From RGIG5299 sp045588575 (GTDB lineage Bacteria; Bacillota; Clostridia; Oscillospirales; RGIG5299), in NCBI GenBank assembly GCA_045588575.1, contig JAZNEJ010000012.1, positions 4,333 to 68,332 on the forward strand: 64,000 nt of DNA, given 5' to 3'. A program made the translations under genes and the position numbers. Numbering within the stretch: the stretch's first letter is position 1; every line of letters begins with the position of its first letter. The notes beneath the pieces were generated by a model. It did no database searches, was not told the DNA's origin, and saw only the letters and a list, made by a program, of their open reading frames with translations. Below are positions 51,137 to 60,191 of the stretch, in pieces.

Positions 51137-51450
51137 TTTGTTTCCCTTTCTGTAAATCTTTCAAGACCTGAAAATGAAAATATTTTCATTATTGTAGGAG
51201 ATGCGTTCGTTATGATTATTCTTTCTTCTCCGCCATGAATTTTCATAGTTCTGCTTCTGCCTATTACCACCGCTATGGCAGAACTATCGGCAAAGGTAAC
51301 GTTTGCAAAGTCAAGTTTTAAGCTCAAAGGCTTATATTTCATTATTTCATTATCGACCTCTGCGCTTATATCTCCCGCTGTTGTGTGGTCTATCTCGCCG
51401 CTAAGCTCGACTACCAAAAAATTTTTATCTGCGTTATATTCCGCTTTCAT
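51133..51450 (-). CDS. spoIIAA: Anti-anti-sigma factor SpoIIAA
   Basis: 105 aa STAS-domain protein. VELSGEIDHTTAGDISAEVD and the phosphorylation loop VTFADSSAIAVVIGRSR with the Ser in DSS. Dephosphorylated form frees SigF from SpoIIAB. It begins 23 bases downstream of the capD terminator; no clear sigma-A promoter lies in between, consistent with use of another sigma factor, but I could not identify a convincing sigma-H site. Confidence 0.95.
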   Translation of the reverse strand: MKAEYNADKNFLVVELSGEIDHTTAGDISAEVDNEIMKYKPLSLKLDFANVTFADSSAIAVVIGRSRTMKIHGGEERIIITNASPTIMKIFSFSGLERFTERETK

Positions 51451-51473
51451 TTTTCTTCCCTTTCCTGTTTTTT

Positions 51474-51513
51474 AAAATAAAAAAGCGCCTATACATAATA
51501 GTATAGGCACTTT
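51474..51513 (-). terminator. Terminator of the polysaccharide gene cluster
   Basis: Stem of about 13 bases with one mismatch (51482-51494 with 51101-relative arm at 51501-51513), loop ATAATA-type, then TTTTATTTT on the minus strand. It lies between the CapD-type gene and spoIIAA. Confidence 0.8.
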
Positions 51514-51552
51514 ACGTGTCGATTCTCCAAGAAAAAAATCGGTTTATTAAAA

Positions 51553-53412
51553 TTATATATATTTGGCCTCTTTTGCGTTAATATTTTCAACGCAGTAAGT
51601 GGGGACCGTTGCTTTAATTATTTCTTTAACCTTTTCGTTATCTCCGCTATCGGCAGCCTCTTTAAGCAGTTCAAGCTTTTTGTCCATTTCTTCTCTTGAT
51701 AATGTATCGAGCTGCTCAACGAAAATCTTTTCGTTTTCGGTTTTCTTACAATTATCGTAATCAATCAAAATTTCTTCATAAAGCTTTTCGCCCGGACGTA
51801 AACCTATTTCTTCAATTTGAATATCTTCATAAGGTTTAAAGCCGGAAAGTCTTATCATATTTTCTGCCAATTCCAAAATTTTAACAGGCTTACCCATATC
51901 CAAAACAAAAATTTCCGATTTTTCAGCTATTATCGCGGTTTCTAAAATTAATGTAACCGCTTCGGGAATTGTCATAAAATAACGTATTATTCTTTTATCG
52001 GTTACGGTTACGGGGCCGCCTTCCTCAATTTGTCTTTTAAACAAAGGTACAACCGAGCCGTTTGAACCTAAAACGTTACCGAAACGAACGGCGGAATATT
52101 CGGTTTTACTGTTTTTACGGCTTTGAATTATCATCTCGCAAAGACGTTTTGATGCGCCCATAACATTTGTGGGATTTACCGCTTTATCGGTAGATATTAA
52201 AACCATTTTTTCAACGCCGTATTTTTCGGCGGCATCGGCAACGTTCAAGGTACCGAAAACGTTGTTCTTAATTGCCTCGTCGCAAGCATCCTCCATTAAA
52301 GGCACGTGCTTATGAGCAGCTGCGTGAAAAACTATTTCGGGACGGAAACGCGCAAACAGTTTATCTATCTTTTCCCTATCTCTTACCGAAGAAATAATTA
52401 CTTCTAAATCAAGGTTTTTTCCGTGTTTACGTAAAAGCTCGTTTTGAATATCATAAGCGTTATTTTCATAAATATCGAGTATAATAAGCTTTTTAGGTTC
52501 CGCTTTTGCTATTTGACGGCAAAGTTCAGAGCCAATGGAGCCACCGCCTCCGGTTACCATTACGGTTTTTCCTTGTAAAACGCTTTTAGTATCTGCCGTT
52601 ATTTTAACAACGTTTCTAAAAAGAAGTTCTTCAATTGTAAGGTCTCTTATTTTATTTTTTTGTGTAATTTCAGCATCGTTAAGACCGTATTCATATTCTT
52701 TTACGTTAAATCCTTCAGAAATAAGGTCGGCTAAAAATGCTTTTTTTCTTGCTCGGGTTATTGTGGGAATTGCAATAATTACGTCTCTTACGTCGGTCTT
52801 TTTTAAAATTTTAACGGCATCAAAGCCTGTTCCCAAAACCTTTATTCCGTGAACAAAGCAGTTAACTTTAGAAATATCGTCATCAAAAAAACAAAAAGGA
52901 ACAAATTCGCTTTTGGGATTTTTATTAAGCTCATGGGCAAGCAATCTTCCTGCTTCTCCTGCGCCGAATATTGCCGCGTATTTTTTTGCTTTTTTGTTTT
53001 TTGACCCTATCATCGAGCGTTTAAAAGCAAAAAATCTATAAGCAATTCGAGAAAAGAAGCTTATTAAAATTGAAAGAAAAATAGCAAACACCAAAGCTAA
53101 AAGATTAACGTATTGCAACGGTTCAAAAATAAAAAATACGGCAACGGAAACTATAAGGCTTAAAATTTCACCCACAAAAAACTGAAAATATTCATAGGCA
53201 TCCGCATGTCTGTAAATTTGCCTGTAAGTGCCGAAGGCAAGACGAAAAACCGTTTTAATTCCCGCAAATATAAGGTCTGCAATTAAAACTTTATAAAGGT
53301 CTGCCGCTTGATTACTTGCAAGCGCAACAAAGAAGTATGCCAGAAAAAAAACTATAAGGTCAAACAAAAAAAGTATTGCTTTTTTCCAATAATTTTTTAT
53401 AAAACTCGGCAA
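51553..53412 (-). CDS. CapD/FlaA1-type nucleoside-diphosphate-sugar dehydratase/epimerase
   Basis: 619 aa membrane-anchored enzyme. Four N-terminal helices (about 10-115), a CoA-binding-like Rossmann domain (IFGAGEAGRLLAHEL, about 148-260), then an extended SDR domain with VTGGGGSIGSELCRQI and the active site STDKAVNPTNVMGASK, where Met replaces the usual Tyr as in UDP-GlcNAc 4,6-dehydratases of this class. Likely converts UDP-GlcNAc or similar for capsule or glycan synthesis. Last gene of a cps-type set. Confidence 0.88.
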   Translation of the reverse strand: MPSFIKNYWKKAILFLFDLIVFFLAYFFVALASNQAADLYKVLIADLIFAGIKTVFRLAFGTYRQIYRHADAYEYFQFFVGEILSLIVSVAVFFIFEPLQYVNLLALVFAIFLSILISFFSRIAYRFFAFKRSMIGSKNKKAKKYAAIFGAGEAGRLLAHELNKNPKSEFVPFCFFDDDISKVNCFVHGIKVLGTGFDAVKILKKTDVRDVIIAIPTITRARKKAFLADLISEGFNVKEYEYGLNDAEITQKNKIRDLTIEELLFRNVVKITADTKSVLQGKTVMVTGGGGSIGSELCRQIAKAEPKKLIILDIYENNAYDIQNELLRKHGKNLDLEVIISSVRDREKIDKLFARFRPEIVFHAAAHKHVPLMEDACDEAIKNNVFGTLNVADAAEKYGVEKMVLISTDKAVNPTNVMGASKRLCEMIIQSRKNSKTEYSAVRFGNVLGSNGSVVPLFKRQIEEGGPVTVTDKRIIRYFMTIPEAVTLILETAIIAEKSEIFVLDMGKPVKILELAENMIRLSGFKPYEDIQIEEIGLRPGEKLYEEILIDYDNCKKTENEKIFVEQLDTLSREEMDKKLELLKEAADSGDNEKVKEIIKATVPTYCVENINAKEAKYI

Positions 53413-53459
53413 CTTTAAACCTCCTCATACACGACAAAGGTACGGTGCTGTCTTTAACT

Positions 53460-54119
53460 TTAATGCAAATCAATGTCTGTTATGTTTTTTTCTTTTATAT
53501 ATTTTTTTAACAAATCAAAGGTGGGAGCGCGCCTTTTAGTGTTATGAGCATCACTACCGAAAATAAAGCTTCTTCCCGATTTTAAAAGAGCTTTAACTCT
53601 TTGACGCATTCCAAAAGATTGCAAAACAGCAGTGGTTAACTGAAAAACAACGTCTTCAAATTCAAACAATTCAAAAAAATCTTTATTATAATAAGGCAGA
53701 CAACGCTCTATATGCGCTATTACGGGCTTTATTTTATATTTTGCAACAAGGGAATCTATTTCGTCGCTCATCCAAGGCAGATAACCGGTTTCAGGAAGCT
53801 CCAAAAGCATATATTTTGTATTCCCATAACAAAGCTTATCTATTCCCGGAACTTTGCTAACACCTTTAAAAACCGCAACCTCTGCACCTAAAACAAGTTT
53901 CGGCACATCTTTATCTTTTATTGCTTCCTTTATTTTTAAAAAATGTTCTTCTCTGGTTTTAAGAAAGTCATTTAAGTTTGTGTCGGGAAAGAAATGCGAG
54001 GTTAAACAAACACAGTCTGCTCCCTGCTTTTTAAGCATTTCGAGGAGCATGACGCTTTCTTCCAAGCTTCCTGCTCCGTCGTCAATTCCAAAAAGACAGT
54101 GCGAATGATAATCAGTCAT
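53460..54119 (-). CDS. CpsB/YwqE-type tyrosine-protein phosphatase (PHP fold)
   Basis: 219 aa. Metal-dependent PHP phosphatase that dephosphorylates the tyrosine kinase of the same cluster. Motifs: DYHSHCLFGIDDGAGSLEES, TSHFFPD, VIAHIERCLPY and IFGSDAHNTKRRAPTF. Overlaps the end of the kinase gene by 8 bases. Confidence 0.9.
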   Translation of the reverse strand: MTDYHSHCLFGIDDGAGSLEESVMLLEMLKKQGADCVCLTSHFFPDTNLNDFLKTREEHFLKIKEAIKDKDVPKLVLGAEVAVFKGVSKVPGIDKLCYGNTKYMLLELPETGYLPWMSDEIDSLVAKYKIKPVIAHIERCLPYYNKDFFELFEFEDVVFQLTTAVLQSFGMRQRVKALLKSGRSFIFGSDAHNTKRRAPTFDLLKKYIKEKNITDIDLH

Positions 54120-55617
54120 CGTCTTTTAAATCAATTCCTTTTTTTTGGGGTTGTTCTGCATAATATTCGTTATTTGCACCGTAACCGCCATATCTTCTAT
54201 AAATATAGCTATATTTATAATATCTGCTATAATGTTTTTTACCGATTTCAACGTCGGTTATTACAATACCTAAAACCTTGGCATTTGTATTCGTTATCAT
54301 CTTAACAGTTCTTACAACTTCATCGTAAGTGGTTATATCCTGACGCGCAACAACTACAACACCTGCGGTATGTTGAGCAAACGCTCTGGTATCGGCAACA
54401 ATTTCAACAGGAGGAGTATCTACTATTACGTAATCGTATTTTGCGGAAACCTCATTTAAGAATTTTTCCATAGTTTCGGAGCTTAAAAGCTCTGTGGGGT
54501 TAGGAGGAAGAATTCCGCTAGTTATAACGTCGAGATTTTCATAAACGTTTTCATGAGTGCATTCTTTAACGTCTTTTTTATCCGACAATATCGAAGAAAG
54601 GCCCAAAACATTATCAAGCGCCATTTTCTTGTGAATTGTGGGTTTTCTCATATCCGCTTCAATAAGAAGGACTTTTTTATTGTCTTGCGCTAAAGAAATT
54701 GCAATGTTGCACGCCGTTGTTGATTTTCCTTCGTTGGGCTGACCGCTCGAAACAATAACAACGTTTTTATCGGTTACCGAGGTTGCAAAAAGCAAGTTCG
54801 TGCGAAGCTGACGGTAATTTTCAACTATTGTAAATTTGGTATCTTTACTTATAAGGTCTCTGCCCGATGCGCGAAGTTTTGATTCTTTTGCCAAGAATTT
54901 TTTACGAAGCTTCGGAATAAGAGAGGTTATAGGACTCATTTTCTTCTTTTTACCGCAAAGTGACGGAATTTCCGATAAAACGGGATATTCAACATAATTT
55001 GCCAAATCCTCTTCATGCTTAATGGTTCTGTCAAGCAAGGCAAAAAGCAAAATGAAGCCAACAGAAACAAATGCGCCTGCAACTGCGCCAATCAATGAAT
55101 ATCTTTTCCAGCTATCTGCAACGGAGGGTTCTCTGGGGTTATTAACCAATCCCACGCTACCCATGTTTATTTCTCGCATATAGGGCGGGAGGTATTCGGC
55201 AAGCTTTGCCGCTATATCGCTGGTGAGTTGCTTATTGGACGTAGTTACATTTATTCTTATAACGAACGTTTCTTCATTGTTTCTTATACTTACAGCAGAA
55301 GCAACCGTTGATTCGGATACACCTAAACTTTCAGCTATCTCGCTGTAAACGGGAGAGTTAGGTATAATCTCAACTACCGATTTTGCAAGAGCTTTTGATG
55401 CTTCGATAATACTCGTGCTCATCATATAGTCTTTAATCTCATCTTGCTTTATATTCAAGATGGTCATATAAACGTTTGTGGTATAAGTGGGTGCTACAAA
55501 AAGCTTGCTATACCCAAACAAAAGGGCTGCTCCCAATATTAAGCTTAAAATAATTATCCATAATTTTCTCAAAATTGCCGAGAAAATATAACCTAAGGAT
55601 ATTTCTTCTTCTCTCAT
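54112..55617 (-). CDS. Fused Wzz chain-length regulator and BY-kinase (CpsC-CpsD fusion)
   Basis: 501 aa. Wzz-type N-terminal domain with membrane helices at about 15-35 and 177-198, then a bacterial tyrosine kinase: Walker A GQPNEGKSTTACN, Walker A' VLLIEADMRKP, Walker B YVIVDTPPV. The C terminus carries a Tyr cluster (HYSRYYKYSYIYRRYGGYG), the autophosphorylation tail. In many Firmicutes the two halves are separate proteins; here they are joined, as in proteobacterial Wzc. Confidence 0.92.
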   Translation of the reverse strand: MREEEISLGYIFSAILRKLWIIILSLILGAALLFGYSKLFVAPTYTTNVYMTILNIKQDEIKDYMMSTSIIEASKALAKSVVEIIPNSPVYSEIAESLGVSESTVASAVSIRNNEETFVIRINVTTSNKQLTSDIAAKLAEYLPPYMREINMGSVGLVNNPREPSVADSWKRYSLIGAVAGAFVSVGFILLFALLDRTIKHEEDLANYVEYPVLSEIPSLCGKKKKMSPITSLIPKLRKKFLAKESKLRASGRDLISKDTKFTIVENYRQLRTNLLFATSVTDKNVVIVSSGQPNEGKSTTACNIAISLAQDNKKVLLIEADMRKPTIHKKMALDNVLGLSSILSDKKDVKECTHENVYENLDVITSGILPPNPTELLSSETMEKFLNEVSAKYDYVIVDTPPVEIVADTRAFAQHTAGVVVVARQDITTYDEVVRTVKMITNTNAKVLGIVITDVEIGKKHYSRYYKYSYIYRRYGGYGANNEYYAEQPQKKGIDLKDDD

Positions 55618-55654
55618 TTTAATCTCTCCAAAAACAAATTGTGCAAATTATAAA

Positions 55655-55921
55655 TTATTTTTTATCCTCAGTTGAGCTTTTTCCGTAAAGATTAAAACGG
55701 AAAAGTCTGGTCATATCTTCCTGAAGCTCACATTCAATTTGAGCGTTGGCGATTTTTCCGCCCTCAATAAGCTTAGTAATGCCGATAATACGGCAAAGAG
55801 CTGATTTGAGATTTATTTTATCTCCGTCGGGCGAGGTGAGATAAACTTCTCCCTTGCAGTTATCAAGCTCCTGAACAAACTCGCTTACGTTTACATTGTG
55901 AAGGTCTACTCTTTTAGGCAT
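55655..55921 (-). CDS. Small protein with distant similarity to HPr
   Basis: 88 aa. The segment VNVSEFVQELDNCKGEVYL and INLKSALCRIIGITKL follows the pattern of an HPr-like fold (loop with S/N-x-KS, helix, then strand), but the phospho-accepting His region is absent. It has GGAGG 7 bases before the ATG and sits just upstream of the BY-kinase gene, so it may be part of the cps-type operon. Function unknown; similarity to HPr is weak. Confidence 0.6.
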   Translation of the reverse strand: MPKRVDLHNVNVSEFVQELDNCKGEVYLTSPDGDKINLKSALCRIIGITKLIEGGKIANAQIECELQEDMTRLFRFNLYGKSSTEDKK

Positions 55922-55965
55922 TTTAATTTCCTCCGATTTATATTGTTATTTTTTTATTTTTTAAA

Positions 55966-56982
55966 TTATGCCGTAAGGCGTTTTATAATTTCTTTATATT
56001 CTTTATACATTCCTGTTTTTCCGTCCATTTCATAGGGCATTTGAATTATGTCGTGCCCCGGAAAAGGATTTCCCTCTATTAAAAGAGGACCGTTTTCGGT
56101 TATTGAAACGTCCCAACCAACGTAGCCAATCTCGGGAATTTCCTTTGCGGCCTCCAAAACCATTTCAACGGATTCTTTCCAGAAAGGAATTTGGAAACCT
56201 TTTATTTGCTTATTTGTGTTAGGATGAACCTCAAAAAGCTGTTGATTTTTATCAAAGGCAACGTGAGTGAGCTTTCCGGTTTTAACGTCAACGGGAGCAG
56301 CCATTCCGCCGTTATTCAAGTTGTCTACAATAAAATCACCGTTTCCGATTCTTATAGCTGCATAAAAAATTTCACTTTTTCCGTTTGCGCTTAAAGTTAC
56401 CACTCTTACCGTGTTAACCGATGCGGGATTTAAGCTTGCCATTTCGCTGTGCTGTTTTATTACGTCTTCCGCTATGTGAATTTTTTCTTTCTTAATAAAA
56501 TCGTAAAGTTCTTTTACGCTGCCGTAATCTTTAAGCTTAAGCTTTTCTACTCCTCTGCCGCAACAGTCATCGGCAGGTTTTACCATTATTTCATCTTTGC
56601 CCTCTATGAACTTTTCAAACTCCGAAAAATCCGTTTTTGCCATATCTAAGCACTTTCTGCCAAGATATTTTTCAAATTTAATATTGAAATCGCGCTTATC
56701 GTCAAAAAAATGAACGAAATCTTTATTATTTCTTTCCCCGACAATTGCGTTATTTACTCCTCTTGTTATAAAGGTGCCGCGATATTTTTCTTCAATATTG
56801 TAAAACTCAATGAGTTTATAATCCATATAACCTGCGCCGTATTTTAAGCCGCAATGAATCATATCGAAAAACAAAAAGATTTTGCTTTTTCCTGTTTTTT
56901 CGGAAAGCTCGGATATTGTATTAAAAAAAGCCTTGTAATTAAAATCAAAAATCCGCATAAAAAGGTACTTGATTTTTTTCAT
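55966..56982 (-). CDS. Sugar-transfer-associated ATP-grasp protein
   Basis: 338 aa, PF14397-type ATP-grasp. Motifs: MVKPADDCCGRGVEKL (ATP-binding Lys), VNTVRVVTL, NGGMAAPVDVKTG and YVGWDVSITENGPLLIEGNPFPGHD (metal ligands). These enzymes are found with polysaccharide clusters and probably link an amino acid or similar group to a sugar. Own sigma-A promoter inside the upstream M50 gene. Confidence 0.82.
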   Translation of the reverse strand: MKKIKYLFMRIFDFNYKAFFNTISELSEKTGKSKIFLFFDMIHCGLKYGAGYMDYKLIEFYNIEEKYRGTFITRGVNNAIVGERNNKDFVHFFDDKRDFNIKFEKYLGRKCLDMAKTDFSEFEKFIEGKDEIMVKPADDCCGRGVEKLKLKDYGSVKELYDFIKKEKIHIAEDVIKQHSEMASLNPASVNTVRVVTLSANGKSEIFYAAIRIGNGDFIVDNLNNGGMAAPVDVKTGKLTHVAFDKNQQLFEVHPNTNKQIKGFQIPFWKESVEMVLEAAKEIPEIGYVGWDVSITENGPLLIEGNPFPGHDIIQMPYEMDGKTGMYKEYKEIIKRLTA

Positions 56983-57015
56983 ATATATATTTCCTTTTTT
57001 TAATTATACATATCA

Positions 57016-57044
57016 AGTATAACATACTATTTTGCATTTTGCAA
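57016..57044 (-). promoter_or_regulatory. Sigma-A promoter of the ATP-grasp gene
   Basis: On the minus strand: TTGCAA, 17-base spacer, TATACT, overlapping the end of the M50 gene. Confidence 0.6.
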
Positions 57045-57656
57045 CTCATTATTGTCTTTTTGAAGAATTTTATCTCTTAAAAGAGAAATGAGAAAAAATA
57101 CCGACAAAAATATGAGAGAAAAATTATTTTTACTCCGAATAAGTATGAAAACACCAAAGGCAAAAATAAATAAAAGCGTTATCAGTGTAATAACGTCGCT
57201 CCAAAATGTTGCTCTTTCTTCATAAAGTTTAAACATAAGAAACGCTCTTAACATTTGTCCTCCGTCAAGCGGCATTGCCGGAAGCAAATTGACCGCCGCT
57301 AATAAAAAATTGGACGCCATAACAAAACTGATATAGGGAACGGTAAAAAAACAGTTTATAACAAAGCAAACAACCCAAACCAAGATATTAGCCACAGGAC
57401 CTGCAAATGCCGTTAAAAACTCACCTTTATAGCTCATTTTGGAAAAATTCATATCAATTCTCATCCCAAAAGGAAGTATATAAAGCTTTTCAGCTTTACC
57501 TTTTAAAAATCTTCCGCATACCAAATGTCCCGTTTCGTGAATTAAGGCAGATGCGTATATTATTAAAGTGTTCTCTACTCCTTCTAAACAGCAGAACAAA
57601 ACAAACGGGACTAAAAAAAACGGATTAACCTTTATTTTAAGTTTATCAGTCGGCAT
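57027..57656 (-). CDS. M50-family site-2 protease (SpoIVFB-like)
   Basis: 209 aa intramembrane metalloprotease. Zn site HETGH in IHETGHLVCGRF (about residue 38) and third ligand in NLLPAMPLDGGQMLRAF, about five membrane helices. In Bacillus SpoIVFB cleaves pro-SigK. The gene overlaps the preceding LytM/SpoIVFA-like gene by 11 bases, the SpoIVFA-SpoIVFB arrangement. Confidence 0.85.
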   Translation of the reverse strand: MPTDKLKIKVNPFFLVPFVLFCCLEGVENTLIIYASALIHETGHLVCGRFLKGKAEKLYILPFGMRIDMNFSKMSYKGEFLTAFAGPVANILVWVVCFVINCFFTVPYISFVMASNFLLAAVNLLPAMPLDGGQMLRAFLMFKLYEERATFWSDVITLITLLFIFAFGVFILIRSKNNFSLIFLSVFFLISLLRDKILQKDNNELQNAK

Positions 57657-58578
57657 TGTAAGGTCTGTAATTAAAATAATTAAGCGGATCTAAATAAACA
57701 CCGTCTTTTTTCATATGGAAATGAAGATGAGTGCCCGTTGACTGTCCCGTGTTGCCCACATGCCCTATTATTTGGCCGTTTTCAACTATATCTCCCGTCT
57801 TAACGGTTTGGTCTTTTAAATGACAATAGCAGCTTGTAAATCCGTTTTCGTGCTCTAAAATCACGTAATTTCCGCTTATTTTATCACTCGACGCTTTCTT
57901 TACTTTTCCGCTCATTACAGCATAAACGTCCGTTCCCTGCTTAACTCCTCCCAAATCAATTCCCGTGTGAAAGTTTTGTTTATTGGTTACAGGGTTAATT
58001 CTAATGCCCATTACGTCGGTTAAATTTGCCGTTTTTAACGGTCTTGAAGGTTGTTCCGGCAACTCTATTTTAATAAGAGTGTATTTGGGAACTTTAATTG
58101 TCAAAGTATTTTCGTCTGCCTCGGTTTCCGCAATTTCTTCTTTTATATCTACGTCGTAAAGAAGTCCGTTTGAACCGAAAACCGCCAAAGCGGCCTCTTT
58201 TTCTTCTGTAATTTCAAAATCCTCTTTAAAAGTTTCTTCATTTTCCTCTTTCTTCGTTTCTTCCGAAGATTCACTTTCTTTTTCTTCATTTTCATTATTA
58301 TCTTCTTTTTCTTCCTTGATACCGAAAATTATCGACCAAACGGGGCTTTGCTCCGCTAAATTTTCCAAATATTCATTAAACCCTTCTCTGTCTTCGCCGA
58401 AATTTCCTATTGTTCCGGTTGTAATTGATTTGTAAAGTTCGTTATCTACCGCACGAAAAGCAAGAAATGAAGAAAAAACAAGCGCGCAAACTATAAGTTG
58501 AACGGTTATTACTTTTACAAGACCTCCTTTTTTGTTCTCTGCATTTTTATATTTGTTTTTTCCTTTTACAATCTTCAT
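57646..58578 (-). CDS. M23/LytM-domain membrane protein (SpoIVFA-like)
   Basis: 310 aa: N-terminal membrane helix (about 22-44), a long Glu/Lys-rich region (95-135), and a C-terminal M23 domain. Zn ligands are all present: HTGIDLGG (His, Asp), CYCHLKDQ and THLHFHM. In Bacillus SpoIVFA holds SpoIVFB inactive and has a degenerate LytM domain; this copy keeps catalytic residues, so it may also cut peptidoglycan. Confidence 0.82.
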   Translation of the reverse strand: MKIVKGKNKYKNAENKKGGLVKVITVQLIVCALVFSSFLAFRAVDNELYKSITTGTIGNFGEDREGFNEYLENLAEQSPVWSIIFGIKEEKEDNNENEEKESESSEETKKEENEETFKEDFEITEEKEAALAVFGSNGLLYDVDIKEEIAETEADENTLTIKVPKYTLIKIELPEQPSRPLKTANLTDVMGIRINPVTNKQNFHTGIDLGGVKQGTDVYAVMSGKVKKASSDKISGNYVILEHENGFTSCYCHLKDQTVKTGDIVENGQIIGHVGNTGQSTGTHLHFHMKKDGVYLDPLNYFNYRPYNAD

Positions 58579-58604
58579 TCAGCTTCATCCTTTCAAAAAA
58601 TAAA

Positions 58605-58633
58605 ATATCCCGTAACAATCTATTACGGGATAT
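58605..58633 (-). terminator. Terminator of radA
   Basis: Stem ATATCCCGTAA with TTACGGGATAT, loop of 7, then TTTTATTTTTT on the minus strand. Confidence 0.85.
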
Positions 58634-58648
58634 CTGTTTTTATGTTAT

Positions 58649-60007
58649 TCAGATGAAAAACCTTATAGCTTCTCTTATATTTCTCACTTTAATTATCTCC
58701 ATATCTCCGTAGTTATCGGAAAGACGGCTTCTTGCGGGGATTACCGCTCTTTTAAATCCAAGTCTTTTTGCTTCGTTAAGGCGCGAATCTATATTTACCG
58801 CACCTCTTACCTCTCCCGAAAGACCTACTTCGCCGAGTATTACCGTTTCGTTTCCTATAACGAAATCCTTATGACACGATGCAAGTGAAAGTACAACCGC
58901 CAAATCGGACGAGGTATCTTTAAGCGTCATTCCTCCCGTTACGTTTACGTAAACGTCGGAATCATAAAACAAAAGGCCCGCACGCTTTTCCAAAACAGCC
59001 ATAAGCATACATAAACGGTTATAATCTACGCCCACCGCAGTTCTTCTGGGAGAAGGAAAAACCGATTTGGAAACAAGCGACTGTATTTCACACATTATGG
59101 GACGGCTTCCTTCAAGCAAGCAGCCTATAACGCTACCCGAAACGTCTTTTGAAATGTCTGAAATAAATTCTGCCGAAGGATTGGTGATTTCAACAAGACC
59201 TTCGTTTCGCATTTCGAAAACGCCTATTTCGTTAGTTGTTCCGTAACGGTTTTTAACCGAGCGAAGCAAACGATATTGGAATTTATCTTCACCCTCCATA
59301 TAAAGAACAACGTCCACTGTGTGCTCCAAAATTTTCGGACCTGCAATATTTCCCTCTTTCGTTACGTGTCCAACCAAAAATATGGGAATATCGTTTTCTT
59401 TTGCGGCGCGCATTAAAACGCTCGTGGATTCTCTTATTTGAGAAACGCTTCCCGCCGAGGTTGATGTATTTTCAGTGCTCATTGTTTGTATTGAGTCTAT
59501 TATAACGAGCGAAGGTGATATTTTTTCTATTGCATTTACTATATTTTCGGTGTTGGTTTCCGAAAGCACATAAAGTCTTTCCGAGTTTATTCCAAGCCGC
59601 TCTGCACGAAGCTTTATTTGAGAAACCGACTCTTCACCGCTTACGTAAAGCATTTTAAAAGGCTCGGCAAATTTACTGCAAACCTGCAAAAGCAAGGTAG
59701 ATTTGCCTATTCCGGGGTCGCCGCTGAAAAGAATTAACGAGCCTTTAACAATTCCGCCGCCCAAAACCCTATCTAACTCTTTGTAGCCGCTCGAATACCT
59801 TATTTCACCGCCTGCAGTTAAATCTTTCAGCAATTTGGGTTCGTTTTTCTTCGTTTCGGTTGTTTTTTTTGCAAAGTTATCGTTTGAAACAGTTTCTTCA
59901 ACTAAGCTGTTCCAACATCCGCAAGCTTGGCATTTACCCATCCACTTCATATAGGTTGCGCCGCATTCGCTGCAAACATATTGTGTTCTAAGCTTTACCT
60001 CTTTCAT
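58649..60007 (-). CDS. radA: DNA repair protein RadA/Sms
   Basis: 452 aa from ATG at 60007 (GGAGGT 6 bases upstream); an upstream in-frame ATG at 60046 lacks such a site. Zinc finger CSECGATYMKWMGKCQAC, Walker A GDPGIGKST, RadA motif KNRYGTTNEIGVF and C-terminal Lon-like domain. Branch-migration helicase-like ATPase in recombination. Own promoter. Confidence 0.95.
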   Translation of the reverse strand: MKEVKLRTQYVCSECGATYMKWMGKCQACGCWNSLVEETVSNDNFAKKTTETKKNEPKLLKDLTAGGEIRYSSGYKELDRVLGGGIVKGSLILFSGDPGIGKSTLLLQVCSKFAEPFKMLYVSGEESVSQIKLRAERLGINSERLYVLSETNTENIVNAIEKISPSLVIIDSIQTMSTENTSTSAGSVSQIRESTSVLMRAAKENDIPIFLVGHVTKEGNIAGPKILEHTVDVVLYMEGEDKFQYRLLRSVKNRYGTTNEIGVFEMRNEGLVEITNPSAEFISDISKDVSGSVIGCLLEGSRPIMCEIQSLVSKSVFPSPRRTAVGVDYNRLCMLMAVLEKRAGLLFYDSDVYVNVTGGMTLKDTSSDLAVVLSLASCHKDFVIGNETVILGEVGLSGEVRGAVNIDSRLNEAKRLGFKRAVIPARSRLSDNYGDMEIIKVRNIREAIRFFI

Positions 60008-60034
60008 TTTTTTACCTCCGCGACGTTTTATATT

Positions 60035-60063
60035 ATTATAATTCAAAATCTTTTTTATGGCAA
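60035..60063 (-). promoter_or_regulatory. Sigma-A promoter of radA
   Basis: On the minus strand: TTGCCA, 17-base spacer, TATAAT. Confidence 0.7.
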
Positions 60064-60122
60064 GGTAATTTTAAATAAATAGGTATTTTTATTGAGTTAA
60101 TTCCCTTTTATTGCTTTTTTGA

Positions 60123-60151
60123 TTGACTATTTTACAAGAAAATGATAAAAT
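60123..60151 (+). promoter_or_regulatory. Sigma-A promoter of proB-proA
   Basis: TTGACT, 17-base spacer, TAAAAT, about 40 bases before the proB ATG. Confidence 0.7.
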
Positions 60152-60191
60152 ATAATATCATATTTTAATCATATTTTAGGGAGTAATATCA

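Noticed and set aside
60008..60046. RadA start at 60046
   Set aside because: The extra residues do not belong to the RadA zinc-finger start; GGAGGT precedes the ATG at 60007.
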